The notes beneath the pieces are model-generated. The model was given only the letters and a program-made list of their open reading frames with translations, made no database searches and was not told the DNA's origin. Made by a program: the position numbers and the translations under genes. A stretch of 64,000 nucleotides of DNA from Nicotiana tabacum (taxonomy: Eukaryota; Streptophyta; Magnoliopsida; Solanales; Solanaceae): positions 136,042,237-136,106,236 of the forward strand of contig NC_134101.1 of NCBI RefSeq assembly GCF_000715075.1, in the 5' to 3' direction. Positions 35,428 through 47,000 of the stretch are shown in pieces (position 1 is the stretch's first letter; each line of letters starts with the position of its first letter).

Positions 35428-35930
35428 CTAAAAAACAACATGCAACAAATTCTTTTCATTTCAGAGAGAAAAGTAACAAAGAATATATGAAGATGTAGGT
35501 GAGATAGAGGAAGGCAAAGAAACAGAAACTATAAAGTTAGAATGAAGACATGTCTCTACAGCAATAAGATTCTTCAGAGAATCAACATTAAAATTGCTAG
35601 TACAGAATACATACAGAATAAAGCTCTCATTATGCAGTCAACAAGTCAGCGAAAGATCAAAATCCTAAGGAAAACTTTCAGAAAGGGCATACAAACAACA
35701 CTCATATTACAAGCCAAATATTGAAAATGCATACCAAGTAAAAGTGATGCATAAAAACAAATCAGAAAACTTCTTTTCTCAATTTATTAGCCAAATTTTG
35801 ACATACTGTAAACGAGTTATGCCTAGAAAAGCAAGAAGCAAGAGGCCGAATGAAATAAATATTAACAGCAACCACTATAAAGGTTAAAAACCTTCATGAG
35901 TTCTTTTCCTTTTCATTTGTATAGACTTCT
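35428..35930. other. CACTA interior, 3' side of the TnpD-like gene
   Basis: AT-rich; no conserved motif seen. Expected to hold the 3' untranslated region and terminator of the TnpD-like gene. Confidence 0.4.
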
Positions 35931-38900
35931 CTAATTCTCCAAATCATCATCTTTTTCTTGCAAAATGTCAAAAGTATCACGAGGCAAAACTTTTCTTACA
36001 ACATGCCAACCTTTATTTGAAAGATCATCGACATAAAATACTTGTAATGCTTGGTTTGCTAATACAAATGGCTCATTAGTTTTCAATAATCGCTGAGGAT
36101 TAACACTTACAAAGCCATATACATCCATTTTAACTCCCTTTTCTTGGTCATACACATCAAACCACATACATCTAAATAAGATCACTCTTTTTCCTCCAAT
36201 AAATTATAATTCAAGAATCTCAGTGAGTTCTCCATAATAATCAATATTTTTATTCTCTTAATCTGTCTCACCAACTACAACCACCCCGCAATTTTGAGTT
36301 CTCAAACCCCTGTCATAGTCTTCCACATGAAACCTATATCCATTAATAATGTAACCTTTGAGATATTTCACATACGGCAGGGGACCACGTGACAAAGTGA
36401 GCAATTCTTCCATTTTCTTACTGTTATCACATTTGTACAATTCTACAACCTATCAAAATCAATTATATAATTTAATTAGCAAATACTATATAAAAAATTA
36501 TGTTTTAAAAAATAGCAATAGTATATATCTAGTACTAACCTTTTCTTTAACCAATTAATGAACTTCCTATCTGAATGTTTTTGAGAGGTATCACCTGGAA
36601 TTTCTGAAAACTCTCTGCAAAAAATTAAAGAATAAAATGTCATTTTAATTGAAATCATGGATAAAGTATATATGAATTATTATGTCGAATCAATACTTAC
36701 TCGAGAAATAGTTGAATTTCATCACAGTTCTTCAAAATATAATATGTACTTGCTCTAATTCATCTGGATTAAGTTTGTCCAATTTTCCATCTCTTAATTC
36801 TTTTCTAGGTTGAGAAAAAATTATTAAACCTCTATCAGATTCAATAACACCACCAGCATAATTCCGCTCAAGGCGATCAAACTTTGTTTCCATTGTATGC
36901 AAGTACCTTGAACATAGAGTCAAACATTTAGTTGTCAAATATCCCTCCGCGATAGAACCTTCTGGGCAAGCCCTATTGCCAACTAAAGATTTCAAAAAGT
37001 ATAGCCATCGCTCCACTGGATACATCCATCGATATTGAATAGGTCCAGCAACCATAGCTTCATTAGCTAAATAAATCGGCAAGTGCACCATTAATCAAAA
37101 AATGAAGGAGGGAATACCTTTTCTAACTTGCACAGAGTTATAGGAATTTGAGCTGCTATCTGTTCTAACTCATCCATTCTTAAAAATTTTGCTCCAAGCA
37201 AGTTAAAAAAATATAGACAACTCGATAAGAGATTGACATATAGATTTGCAAAGCATACCACGTATAGCAAGTGGAAGTAAATGTTGTAGAAGAACATGGC
37301 AATCATGATTTTTTAGGCCTGAAATTTTGCGATCTTTAGTGTTGACACACTGAGATATATTTGATGAATATCCATCTGGGACCTTTAAGTTCTTTAGGAA
37401 TCTGAACAATTTATTTTTCTCTTCCAGAGATAACGTGTAACATGCTGTTGGTAGCTCATACTTATCCCCATTTTTAATTTGATGCAATTCTTTCCTTATG
37501 TTCATTACTTGCAAATCCAATCGAGCTTTTAAGGTATCTTTGGTTTTTCCTTCGACATTTAAGATTATCCCCAAAATATTGTCACATACATTTTTCTCAA
37601 TATGCATCACATCTAAATTATGTCGCAACAATAGAGTTTTCCAATAGGGAAGATCAAAGAAAATACTCTTCTTATTCCAATTATCACCCCTACTCTCATG
37701 ATATTTTAATCTTTTTCTTTGGATCCTTTGTTAGTTGTAAACCATCCAAATCAGCCACTTGATCTAGTATATCCTCACCGGATAAAATTTCGGGTGGTAG
37801 TCTTCGCTCCTTAGTGCCATCAAATGACTCTTTATCATTCCTCCATTTGTGATTAAGAGGAAGAAAGCACCTATGGCCCATATAATACTACGTTTTACCA
37901 TTTTCTAACCTAATTGAGGATGTTTCTGTATTGCAACATGGGCAAGCCAATTTTTCTTTTGTACTCCATCCAGATAAGTTTGCATAAGCCGGAAAGTCAT
38001 TAATGGTCCATAGCTGCGTGCAACATAGAGTTCTGTTTAGTTGACGCGTCAAAGGTCTCCACTCCAGTTTCCCATAATTCCTTTAATTCATCCATCAAAG
38101 GCTGAAGAAAAACATCAATTGCATCTCCTGGACTTTCATGACCAGGAATAAGCATCGACAAAATAAAATTCTCTTGCTTCATACATAGCCAAGATGGTAA
38201 ATTATAAGGAATAAGTACAACAGGCCAAATGCTATACAGAGTTCTAGAACTTCCAAATGGTTAAAAACCATCACTAGCAAGTCCAAGTCGAACATTATGA
38301 GATTCATCGACGAAAGATTGGTGAAGTTCTTCAAACTTTTTCCATGCCATTGAGTCAGCTCGGTGCCTCATTATTCCATCGTCAACTTTTTTGTCATGAT
38401 GCCATGTCATTAAAGATGATATCTTTGAGGACACAAACAACCTTTGGAGTCTTGGCTTTAAGGGAAAATAACGTAAAATCTTCTACGCTATCTTTTTTCC
38501 CACTCTTAAATTTAGTTTCTCCACTATGTTTATCCTCTTTCCATCTAACATACAATTATTTTCACAAGCATCAATCTTCCAATAAGAAAGTCCAAGATCC
38601 CGAATTATCTTATTTGCCTCGTAATATGAATCTGGCAAGTTTGATTCGTCAGGTAATAGATCTTCCTTCAACATCTTCAATAACATTGTAAATGACTCAT
38701 GACTCCAACGCCCAATACTTTTGATATGAAGCAATTTAACCATAGTAGAAAGTTTAGAAACTATTGAATTTTGGTACAATGGTTGCTCAAAATCCTTTAA
38801 AAGCCTATAGAATTTTTTTGCTTGAAGATTTGGTTCCACCTCAAGAAAATCATCACCATCAGTGTTCGTATTGTATGCATCAAAATCAACATATAAATCT

Positions 38901-39241
38901 CTTAGGATCCTATGTATTTCATCCTCACCATTAGCTTCTTCAATGTCATCATCTTCTACATCTTCTGGAGTTGATTGTGGCTCACCTAACTTTTCCCCAT
39001 GGTGATAACAAAAAGTATAATTTTGAATTATTCCATGTACTATTAAATGTGACTTAACTATCTCGCACGTTCCCGAAGATGTGTTACAACATTTTATACA
39101 TGGACAACGTATTACACGCGCTTCACTTAATCTTGTAAAAGCAAAATCCAAAAAGCTCTCCACCCCAAGCTTGTAAGCATTACCACATCGGTCATGGACA
39201 AGTTCCATCCATTTCTTATCAAGTGCCATAATCTGGTGCAT
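35931..39241 (-). pseudogene. TnpD-like transposase gene of the CACTA element, broken
   Basis: Domains in order on the minus strand. The N-terminal transposase-associated zinc-type domain is at 39230-38990 (CPCIKCCN with flanking conserved residues). The TPase_21 core runs from about 38900 to 37550 (LGLSYWKIDACENNCML, HDKKVDDGIMRHRADSMAWK, LIPGHESPGDAIDVFLQPLM, MGHRCFLPLNHKWR, HNLDVMHIEKNVCDNI). DUF4218 is at about 37310-36702 (MVHLPIYLANEAMVAGPIQY, MYPVERWLYFLKSLVGNRA, PEGSIAEGYLTTKCLT). A linker exon lies at about 36617-36541 and DUF4216 at 36450-35931. The introns have GT-AG borders. Damage: stops near 38483, 38262 and 37892, a base loss near 38015 shifting the frame, and another near 37092. 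TnpD is the catalytic transposase acting at the CACTA ends; this copy is dead as it stands. Confidence 0.9.
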
Positions 39242-40512
39242 GTGTAATATATATGTATATATGTTAAAAGAACTTATGGATCATCAATAACTCCTATATT
39301 ACGGGAAAACTTATCAAAGAATTATATTATATTTAAAACAAAAAACCTCTTAGTAAAACATTATTTATTTTTTTACCCTTTAAAAATTTATTTTACACTA
39401 GACATGATTATAATATAATTAATTTTTTAATATTGAGACAACCCACAAACACAATATTTTAAAATATTAAAAATAATTTATATAGTATTTTCTATTAGTT
39501 AAAGAATAAGAACAAGTTGCATTTGCTCGCCAGAAGGAAAAAAAAAAGAATCTTGTGAGTTAGCTGACATGTTTTGTCTTCTAGAATGAACTTTAAATAC
39601 ATTTGAACATATAACTCTTCAAGAATTTTTTTCAAAAAAGCTCTTAAATCTTCAAAGGCTATGTGTTCTAACTAAAATTAAAAAGGAAGCATGATAATTT
39701 GTAATGTCTAAGCAATAAAATGATTAAACTGAGATACATTTTAAGTTGAATATATTAACCGAGATAAGTGATAACCTTTTGTGAGGTAAAGATTCTTTCT
39801 TTATTGAGTTAGTTAAATAGGATCAACATTTGTAATTTTCAGGAGTTTACATTTTCTCCTTAACTTTTATTTCTTAGTCAAACACAATATTTCATATAAT
39901 ATTTATGTACTTTTTCAAATAATTTGTTTTCATTTAGATAGGATTCACGCGCAACGCACATTTCTAAAACTAGTTATACTAAAAGTATGAAGCTCCTAAC
40001 GTCAAACTTGATTTACCAAAATGCCCATAAAAAATTGAATACCCATTTTATCCTCAATCAAAAATATTGTATACTTTATAACGAAATGCTACCATAATAA
40101 ATTTATAAGCTACTAAACTTCTTTTCATGTGCAACATATATGAGCATTGAAAATGAAAATAGTAACAGAACTGCGTGGGTAACATTGATTCAAGCAATCT
40201 TGAAGGATATATAGTTACTACTTATTTATTGTGATTAGTGATGGTAAGTCATATAAAAAGTAATTTTAAACTCTATATAGTAAGGAAATAAATATATTGA
40301 CAGGCTCAGAGTCTCTTCTCCTCCTCCATTCTTAGAATTACTACGTTCAATGATGACAATCTCATTTTACAAGTTATCTGAATGTTGGATTGGTCTATAT
40401 GGAGTGAAGAAAAGCAAGTAATTAGTGAAAGAGACACTACTTGGGAGCAATATGTGCTATGATTTTGGCGTTGATTCATGGCTCATGAAAATGAATCAAA
40501 CAACAATTCAGA
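39242..40512. other. Region upstream of the TnpD-like gene, no gene recognised
   Basis: Strongly AT-rich, with long A and T runs near 39440-39560. It is the expected place for the TnpD promoter. No captured exon is seen here. Confidence 0.45.
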
Positions 40513-41300
40513 GCATGCAGAGGCTAATCACTAATGATGAGCCACTTTCAGTAGGTAAAACTAAAGATGTTCAGAGGTCAACTGATGAAAAGTAAGTTCT
40601 GATCTAGTGTAGTCTAGAATAGAAAAGAATAAAGTTAATAGTTGATATGCTTCGTGAGGAATCTAGATTGTTATTTGCATAAGTAAAGGTGCCATCTAGC
40701 TTTAAGTTTTATCCAATTACATGTTCTTCTAGATTCTGGCCAGCTTCCATGTGCTATGTTTGTTATTTTTTATCAAACTCTATTGCTTTTACTAGTAAGA
40801 ATTCTTATATTTCCACTAAAACTTCAAGGGATACTGAGAAAAAGAAGAAAAAAAAGAACAAGAAAAATCAACATGATGGAAAAGCAGTTACAAAGGTTGA
40901 ACAAAATAAAAAGAATGAATCACACGAGGTGGAGGAAAATGAAGCGACTAAGTCTTCTCAATTGAGGACCTATGGAAATGGATTGGTCATAGAGGATTTG
41001 GCAATGAGCAAGCCGGATGGAAAAAGAACTTTCCCAGGAAGTTAGGTATAGTTTTCTTTTTTTAACTCTATGTGATAAATTGTTCTCTCACTTTGCCATG
41101 GAAAGTAATGAAATCTTGGTAGTCACAATTAAGTTGATCAGGATTTAAGTTTCTCAATCTTTGAGTTCTCTTTGATGAACTTGTACGGAGCACACTTATT
41201 ATTAATAATGATTTTCTTCCACTAAATAGGTTGGTGTACGCTATATAGGCAAGTTGAAGACGAATGGAAAAATATTCGATTCCAACATTGGGCAAAGAAC
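40513..41300 (+). pseudogene. Captured host fragment: FKBP53-type nuclear peptidyl-prolyl isomerase, three exons
   Basis: Exon a ends at 40591 with the donor GTAAGT (frame ...DEPLSVGKTKDVQRSTDEK). Exon b runs from about 40815 to 41045: a Lys-rich run (EKKKKKKNKKNQHDGKAV), an acidic run, then LRTYGNGLVIEDLAMSKPDG. Exon c starts at 41230 after an AG: VGVRYIGKLKTNGKIFDSN. The intron 41046-41229 keeps GT-AG borders in phase 0. Charged linker, then NGL..E.L..GKP.GKR, then V.VRYIGKL..NGK.FDSN matches the start of the FKBP domain in plant FKBP43/FKBP53 immunophilins, which bind histones (from memory). The rest of the FKBP fold is missing, and a TAG lies at the end of exon b. It is antisense to the TnpD-like gene and near its 5' side. 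Confidence 0.82.
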
Positions 41301-42244
41301 ACCTTCTGAAACAAATATGATTTTACTCTTTTTTTCATACAGGCAATGCAGAGCCACATGTAATCAAATAATTCAATTGAATTCGCTACGACGAAAAATT
41401 ATAATGTGCAAATAGGAGACAAATTTTTGAACATATATAAAAGTTTGAATTATGTGTAAATTCTGAATCCCCTTATAAGAATTACTAGTTGCAACGCGTA
41501 TAGGACCTCTCTCGCAAACAATAACAGATTAAGAATCTAAAAATTTTACCTATCGTGCATTATAATAAGAAGCATAAATGGGAGAGAAAGCAGAAGATGA
41601 GGAAAACAACAACTTTGATGGAAAACAGTTGGTTGTGTGCAATGAAAAATTGCAAGAAATATACTGGAAACAGAACAATTATCATATAAATCTGGAAGGC
41701 GTCAACTTGAAAAGCAGAGAGATAACAAAAAGCCCAATTTCACTATAATTACAACTACAAATTTAGTGACTTGAGTTTACCTTGACGAGAAAGCACAGCA
41801 AGAAGACCAAATCGTATAAGCTGCATTGACAGAACCTACAAATCAAGTATAAGCACATCAAATAAAAGAACCCAGCTATTAGCGTTGACACCCAACTATT
41901 ATCGTTGATACAGATTCACCATAAAGCACACAAATTATAAGTTGCATACAACAAGAAAACCAAATTGTTTTGTGATTTTTCGTTGAGTTTTGCTCTATAT
42001 ATATATATAGTGTTAAATCGATCGCTAGAACTCGCCGATGGAGTAGCGGGCAGTTGCAGTGATGGCCTATTTGTTCGTGATTCTTTGCATCCTCTTTGCT
42101 GAATCTGGTGTACGTGTTTTGGGATAACATTGGATTGAGAGATTTTGAGGGTTTTTTGATTAATTTGGGGGATATGGGCGGAGTTGTTGAGGAAAAAAAG
42201 GAGGAAATAATTACCGCATAAATTTTCATTTTATTCAGATTTAT
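41301..42244. other. CACTA interior at the 5' side, no gene recognised
   Basis: Contains a short AT run (41996-42009) and a minus-strand frame at 42229-41879 of unknown meaning. It could be a leader exon of the CACTA transcript or degraded captured DNA. Confidence 0.4.
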
Positions 42245-42394
42245 AACGAGGGGATTGCCATAATTTGAAAGACCGAAAATTATTCCCTCGTAAAAAATAC
42301 AGTAAAAAATGACTTTAATGACCGGAATAAATATTGGCCGCTATAAGCATACATATAACGACTAGATTAATTTCCTTTCATAAAGAATGGTCAT
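42245..42394. repeat. CACTA right subterminal region
   Basis: Degraded subterminal motifs (AACGAGGGGAT, GACCGAAAATTA, AATGACCGGAAT, TATAACGACTAGA). They resemble those at the left end: ACCGAATTTT, GCGAGGGGAT, TAACGAC. Confidence 0.65.
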
Positions 42395-42417
42395 TAAAGA
42401 CCTCTTTTCCTGTAGTG
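42395..42417 (-). repeat. CACTA right terminal inverted repeat
   Basis: Reads CACTACAGGAAAAGAGGTC inward on the minus strand; the pair of 19084-19106. AAT follows at 42418-42420. Confidence 0.92.
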
Positions 42418-42420
42418 AAT

Positions 42421-43553
42421 TAACTTACAATCGATTTGGAAGAAGAGTTGTTCTTTGAAAATCGCCCAAAGAAGTTTGTGTTTTGAAAAGATGTGAAAAA
42501 TGGGTTTAAAATCGTCTAAGTATAAAGTTGCAGGTCGTAGGTATGGGAAATGCGAACAGGGGTTCGAAATTGCGAGCACCGACCTCTGATAAGTTGGGAA
42601 ATGCGAAACAGGGTTGCGAACCCTTCAGAAATGCTAGACTTTCGCATTTGCGAACAAAATGTCGCATTTGCGACACATAGGTCGCTTTTGCGATCACTGG
42701 CCAAGTGGGAAACTTCGCATTTGCGAAGATAATCTCGCATTTGCGAGAGGGAACTGGCCTGGGCTTCTTTCGCAATTGCGATAAGCCGCTCGCATTTGCG
42801 AGCTAGGCTTCGAAAATGCGAAGCTTGCAGGCCTGCTATGCACAGCTGAAAAACCTGCAATTTTCTGAGTTCAAAATGCACTCCGTGGCCTATCCAAAAC
42901 TCACCCGAGCCCTCGGGGCTCCAAACCAAATATACACACAACCTCAAAAATATCCCACGGACTTATTCGTGTACTCATATCGCCAAAATAACATCATGGA
43001 CATTGAATTAAACCTCAAGATCAATGAAATTTCTCAAAACTTCTTTAAATATGAAATTTGCATTTAAGGTCCGAATCACGTCAAACGGATTTCGTTTCTT
43101 ACCAAACTTCACAGGATTATCTTAAATTATATATAAGACCTGTACCGGGCATCGGAACCAAAATATGGGTCCGATACCAACATGTTCTACTCCAAATTCA
43201 TTTCCCAAACCTTTAAACAATTTCAAAAAATAATTTTCTTTAAAAAATTCATTTCTCGGGCTTGGGACCTCGGAATTTGATTCCGGGCATACACTCAAGT
43301 CTCACATTTTCTTACGGACCCTCTGGGATTATCAAATCACACGTCTGAGTCCGTTTACCCAAAACGTTGACCTAAGTCAAATTAATTCATTTTATAGTCA
43401 AAATTTATCATTTTTCATAGATTTTTCACATTTAGGCTTTCCGGCTATGTGCTCGAACTGCGCACGCAAATTGAGGTGATATAAGAGAGGTTTTAAGGCC
43501 TTGGAACATAGAATTTTATTTTAAAACAAGTGATGACCTTTTGGTTCATCACA
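42421..43553 (-). repeat. G1 5' LTR, 5' part
   Basis: It continues the LTR interrupted at 19083: TTACAATCGATTTGGAAG follows the AAT. It includes the GCAAATGCG dyad cluster (about 42545-42810) and ends AAGTGATGACCTTTTGGTTCATCACA, the family LTR start in reverse. AGTAC follows. Confidence 0.93.
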
Positions 43554-43558
43554 AGTAC

Positions 43559-43807
43559 TCCTAGATAGTCTGTGAAGTTGTGACACCAGTCTTGGGTAGA
43601 TTTGTTATGGATTGGTATTAGCAGTATTATTCAATCTTTACAATGCAATCTTCCGCTTATTAAATTCTATTGTTATCTAATTGTTGGCTCTAAACTGTTA
43701 TCGGATTAAAATGGAAACACGGTAAATTGTTTAGTTGGTTGGATTGCCTAGCTTTCACTAATAGGCACCATTACGACTCCCGAGGGTGGGAAATCCAGGT
43801 TGTGACA
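43559..43807 (+). repeat. G2 5' LTR, part B
   Basis: TCCTAGATAGTCTGTGAAG... to ...GTTGTGACA aligns with 51608-51858. It supplies the 3' end missing from 9706. The AGTAC duplication precedes it at 43554-43558. Confidence 0.93.
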
Positions 43808-43828
43808 AGTTGGTATCAGAGCTCAAGG
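43808..43828 (+). other. G2 primer binding site (tRNA-Met type)
   Basis: AGTTGGTATCAGAGCTCAAGG immediately after the 5' LTR. Confidence 0.9.
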
Positions 43829-44008
43829 TTACATAGGTCTCACAATTCACAGACAAGCTTAGTAGAGTCTGAGGTATCGGTACAGAGACATTTGTATTTA
43901 CCCCCTAGAGGCTACAGAATTAGGAAAAGTTTCACTTTCATTCTGCTCGATCGTGCAATTTTGTTCTCTCAATGCTAAATTGAAACCTCTACTCGTGTCC
44001 TTTCGCGA

Positions 44009-47000
44009 ATGGCGAGGTCACGTACTGCTTCTTCAACCGAACAACAACACAGACTGATGTTAGATCAGCTACATCTTCGGAGGCTTTGCAGAGGTTGGAT
44101 AGGTTTTACCAAGCTTTGCGCTACCACTTTCAGCGGTGCAGTTTTTGAGGATCTCTAGGATTATCTAGATAGTTGTCATGAGGTTCTTAGGAACATGGGG
44201 ATAGTGGAGACCAATTGGGTTGATTTTGCTACTTTTCACTTATATGGGTCCGCCAAGACTTGGTGGAGAGATTTTTGCTTGGCTAGACTAGCTGGATCAC
44301 CAGCTTTGACTTGGGAGCAGTTTATTCATCTATTTATGTAGAAGATTCTCCCTATCACTCAGAGAGAGGCCTATTAGAGGCAGTTTGAGCATCTCCAATA
44401 GGGTTCTATGACCGTTACTCAGTATGATACCAGATTCATCGACTTGGCTCATCATGCTCTTAACATACTCCCCAACAAGAGAGAGAGAGAGAAAGAGAGG
44501 GTGAGGAGGTTCATTGAGGGACTCATTCAGCCTATTCGACTTCAGATGGCTAAGGAGATAGGGAGTGAGATTTCTTTCCAGGAGGCGGCTAATGTGTCAG
44601 GAGAGTTCAGATGGTTCTATCGCAGGGAGGTGGTCAGGGGTCTGATAAGAGGCCTCGTCATTCAGGCCGATTCAGTGGTACCTCGTCTGGAGGCAGGGAT
44701 TCATATGGTAGAGGCCATCCCCCTAAGCCTTTTCAGTTAGCACTTCAGGTTTCTCACGGTGTTTCAGGTGACCGTGGTTCTCATATGCAGTATTCTGATC
44801 AACAGTGCTACAGTGCACCATCAACTCATATCAGTGCACCGCCGCTTCAGAGTTTTCAGGGTCGTCAGCCCCAATAGCCGAGGGCTTGTTTTACTTGTGG
44901 CGACACAAGGCACATTGCTAGATATTTCCCTCGAGCACCGAGCAGTTCTCAATAACAGGGTTCCACCGCCTACTCCGCCAGCTAGGGGTGGGGGTAGAGG
45001 TGCTAGAGGTGGAGGTAGAGGTATTAGAGGTGGAGGTCAAGCAGCTAGAGGTGGAGGCCAGCCAGTAGCAGGCTGTCCTAGAGATGTAGTTCAGGGTGGT
45101 GGGGCCTAGCCCCAATGTTATGCCCTTCCAGCCAGGCCCGAGGCTGAGGCTTCTGATGCAGTTATCACAGGTACTGAGATGCTTCAGTTTTATTTGATCC
45201 AGGATCTACATACTCCTATGTGTCGTCTTATTTTGCACTGTATCTGGTCATGCCTAGTGATTCTTTGAGTGCTCTTGTTTATGTGTCTACACTGGTGGGT
45301 GATTCTATTGTGGTAGATCGAGTCCATCATTCATGTATTGTTGTGATTGGGGGTCTTGAGACTCGTGTAGATTTGCTTCTTCTGGACATGGTTGATTTCG
45401 ATGTCATATTGGGGATGGACTAGTTATCACCTTATCACGCTATCTTGGATTGTCATGCCAAGACTGTGACCTTAGCCTTGTTGGGTTTACCTCGTTTAGA
45501 GTGTAGAGGGACTCCTGGTCATTCTACCCGCAGTGTTATCTCTTATATGAAGGCCCGTCGTATGGTCGAGAAAGGGTGTTTGGACGTTTTGGCCTATGTC
45601 CGTGATTCTAGTGCTGAGGTTCCTTCTATTGATTCTATGCCCGTTGTTCGTGAGTTTCTTGAGGTATTCCTATCAGACCTATCGGGTATGCCACCCGACA
45701 GGGATATCGACTTTTTGCATTGATTTGGCTTCGGGCACTCAGCCCATTTCTATCCTGCTGTATCATATGGCCCCGCCTGAATTGAACGAGTTAAAGGAGC
45801 AGATGCAAGACTTGTTTGAGAAAGGTTTCATTAGACCGAGTGTTTCGCCTTGGGGTGCGCTGGTGTTGTTTGTTAAGAAGAAGGACAGATCGATGAGGAT
45901 ATGTATTGATTACTGGCAGTTGAACAAGGTTACAATTAAGAATAAGTATCCATTGTCGAGGATTGATGATTTATTTGATCAGCTTCAGGGTGCCAAGGTA
46001 TTTTTGAAGATTGACTAGAGATCTGGCTACCATCAGTTGAGGATTAGGGCATCCGATGTCCCTAAGATAGCTTTCCGCACTCGGTACGGGCATTATGAGT
46101 TCTTGGTGATATCATTCGGGTTGACAAATGCCCCAACAACTTTTATATATTTGATGAACCCAGTGTTCAAGCCTTACTTGGATTCGTTCGTGATAGTCTT
46201 CATTGATGATATTTTGATCTATTCCTGTAGCCGGGAGGAGTACGAGAAGCATATTAGAGTGGTTCCTCAGACTTTGAGGGATAGTCAGTTGTATGTTAAG
46301 TTTTCGAAGTGTGAGTTCTGGCTGAGTTCAGTTGCATTCCTGGGTCATGTTGTATCAGTAGAGGGTATTCAGGTTGATCCAAAGAAGATTGAGGCAGTCA
46401 AGAATTGGCCTAGACCAGCATCAGCTATAGAGATCCGGAGTTTCTTGGGTTTGGCTAACTATTATCATCGGTTTGTGGATGGGTTTTCATCTATCACAGC
46501 CCCGATGACTAGGTTGACCTAGAAGGGTGCCTAGTTCAGATGGTCGGACGAGTGTGAGGCGAGCTTTCAGAAGCTCAAGACAGCTCTGACTACGTCACCG
46601 GTGTTGGTTTTGCCCACAGGTTCAGGGCCTTACACAATTTATTATGATGCATCTCATATTCAACATGGTACGGTGTTGATGCAGGATGGCAAGGTCATTG
46701 CCTATGCGTCGCGGTAGTTGAAGATTCATGAGAAGAACTATCTGGTTCATGATTTGGAGTTAGCAGCTATTGTTCACGCTTTGAAGATTTGGAGGTATTA
46801 TCTGTATGGCGTGGCATGTGAGGTGTTCATGGATCACAAGAGTCTACAGTATTTGTTCAAGCAGAAGGAGCTAAATTTGAGGCAGAAAAGGTCGTTGGAG
46901 CTATAAAAAGACTATGATATCACCATCTTATATCATCCAGGAAAGGCCAATGTGGTGGCCGATACTTTGGGTAGGAACTCAGCTAGTATAAGCAGTCTTG

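Larger units (their letters stand above)
19084..42417 (-). mobile_element. CACTA (En/Spm) DNA transposon carrying host gene fragments
   Basis: The ends are CACTATAGAAAAATAGGTC (19084) and, reversed, CACTACAGGAAAAGAGGTC (42417), with AAT on both sides. A 3-bp duplication and CACTA ends define the superfamily. On the minus strand it has a TnpD-like transposase gene first (39241 to 35931), then a TnpA-like gene (32629 to 22398). Total length is 23.3 kb, or about 18.4 kb without the C2 copia insert. It also carries pieces of host genes with intron borders at about 20125, 24469, 33530, 35378 and 40513. Both transposase genes are broken, so movement would need proteins from elsewhere. Confidence 0.95.
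9707..43553 (-). mobile_element. G1: Ty3/gypsy chromovirus-like element inserted in the G2 5' LTR
   Basis: It is the same family as G2, in the opposite orientation. 3' LTR 9707-12711, gag-pol 17721 to 12722, primer site just below 17919, and a 5' LTR split into 17919-19083 and 42421-43553 by the CACTA element. The outer ends are TGTCACGAC at 9707 and CATCACA at 43553, flanked by AGTAC on both sides. The 5' LTR also lost about 785 bases relative to the 3' LTR. The coding region has many stops. Confidence 0.93.

Noticed and set aside
40689..41045. A complete 118-codon Lys-rich protein
   Set aside because: Its 5' part is intron-like and its stop lies at an exon border; it is better explained as an FKBP53-type exon.
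41996..42009. Short TA run as a MITE target or promoter
   Set aside because: Only an AT dinucleotide run, with no inverted ends or duplication beside it.
42418..43807. A single rearranged LTR with an internal inversion
   Set aside because: The switch from minus to plus LTR sequence falls exactly at AGTAC, which is also at 9702-9706. It is the G1 insertion border, not an inversion.
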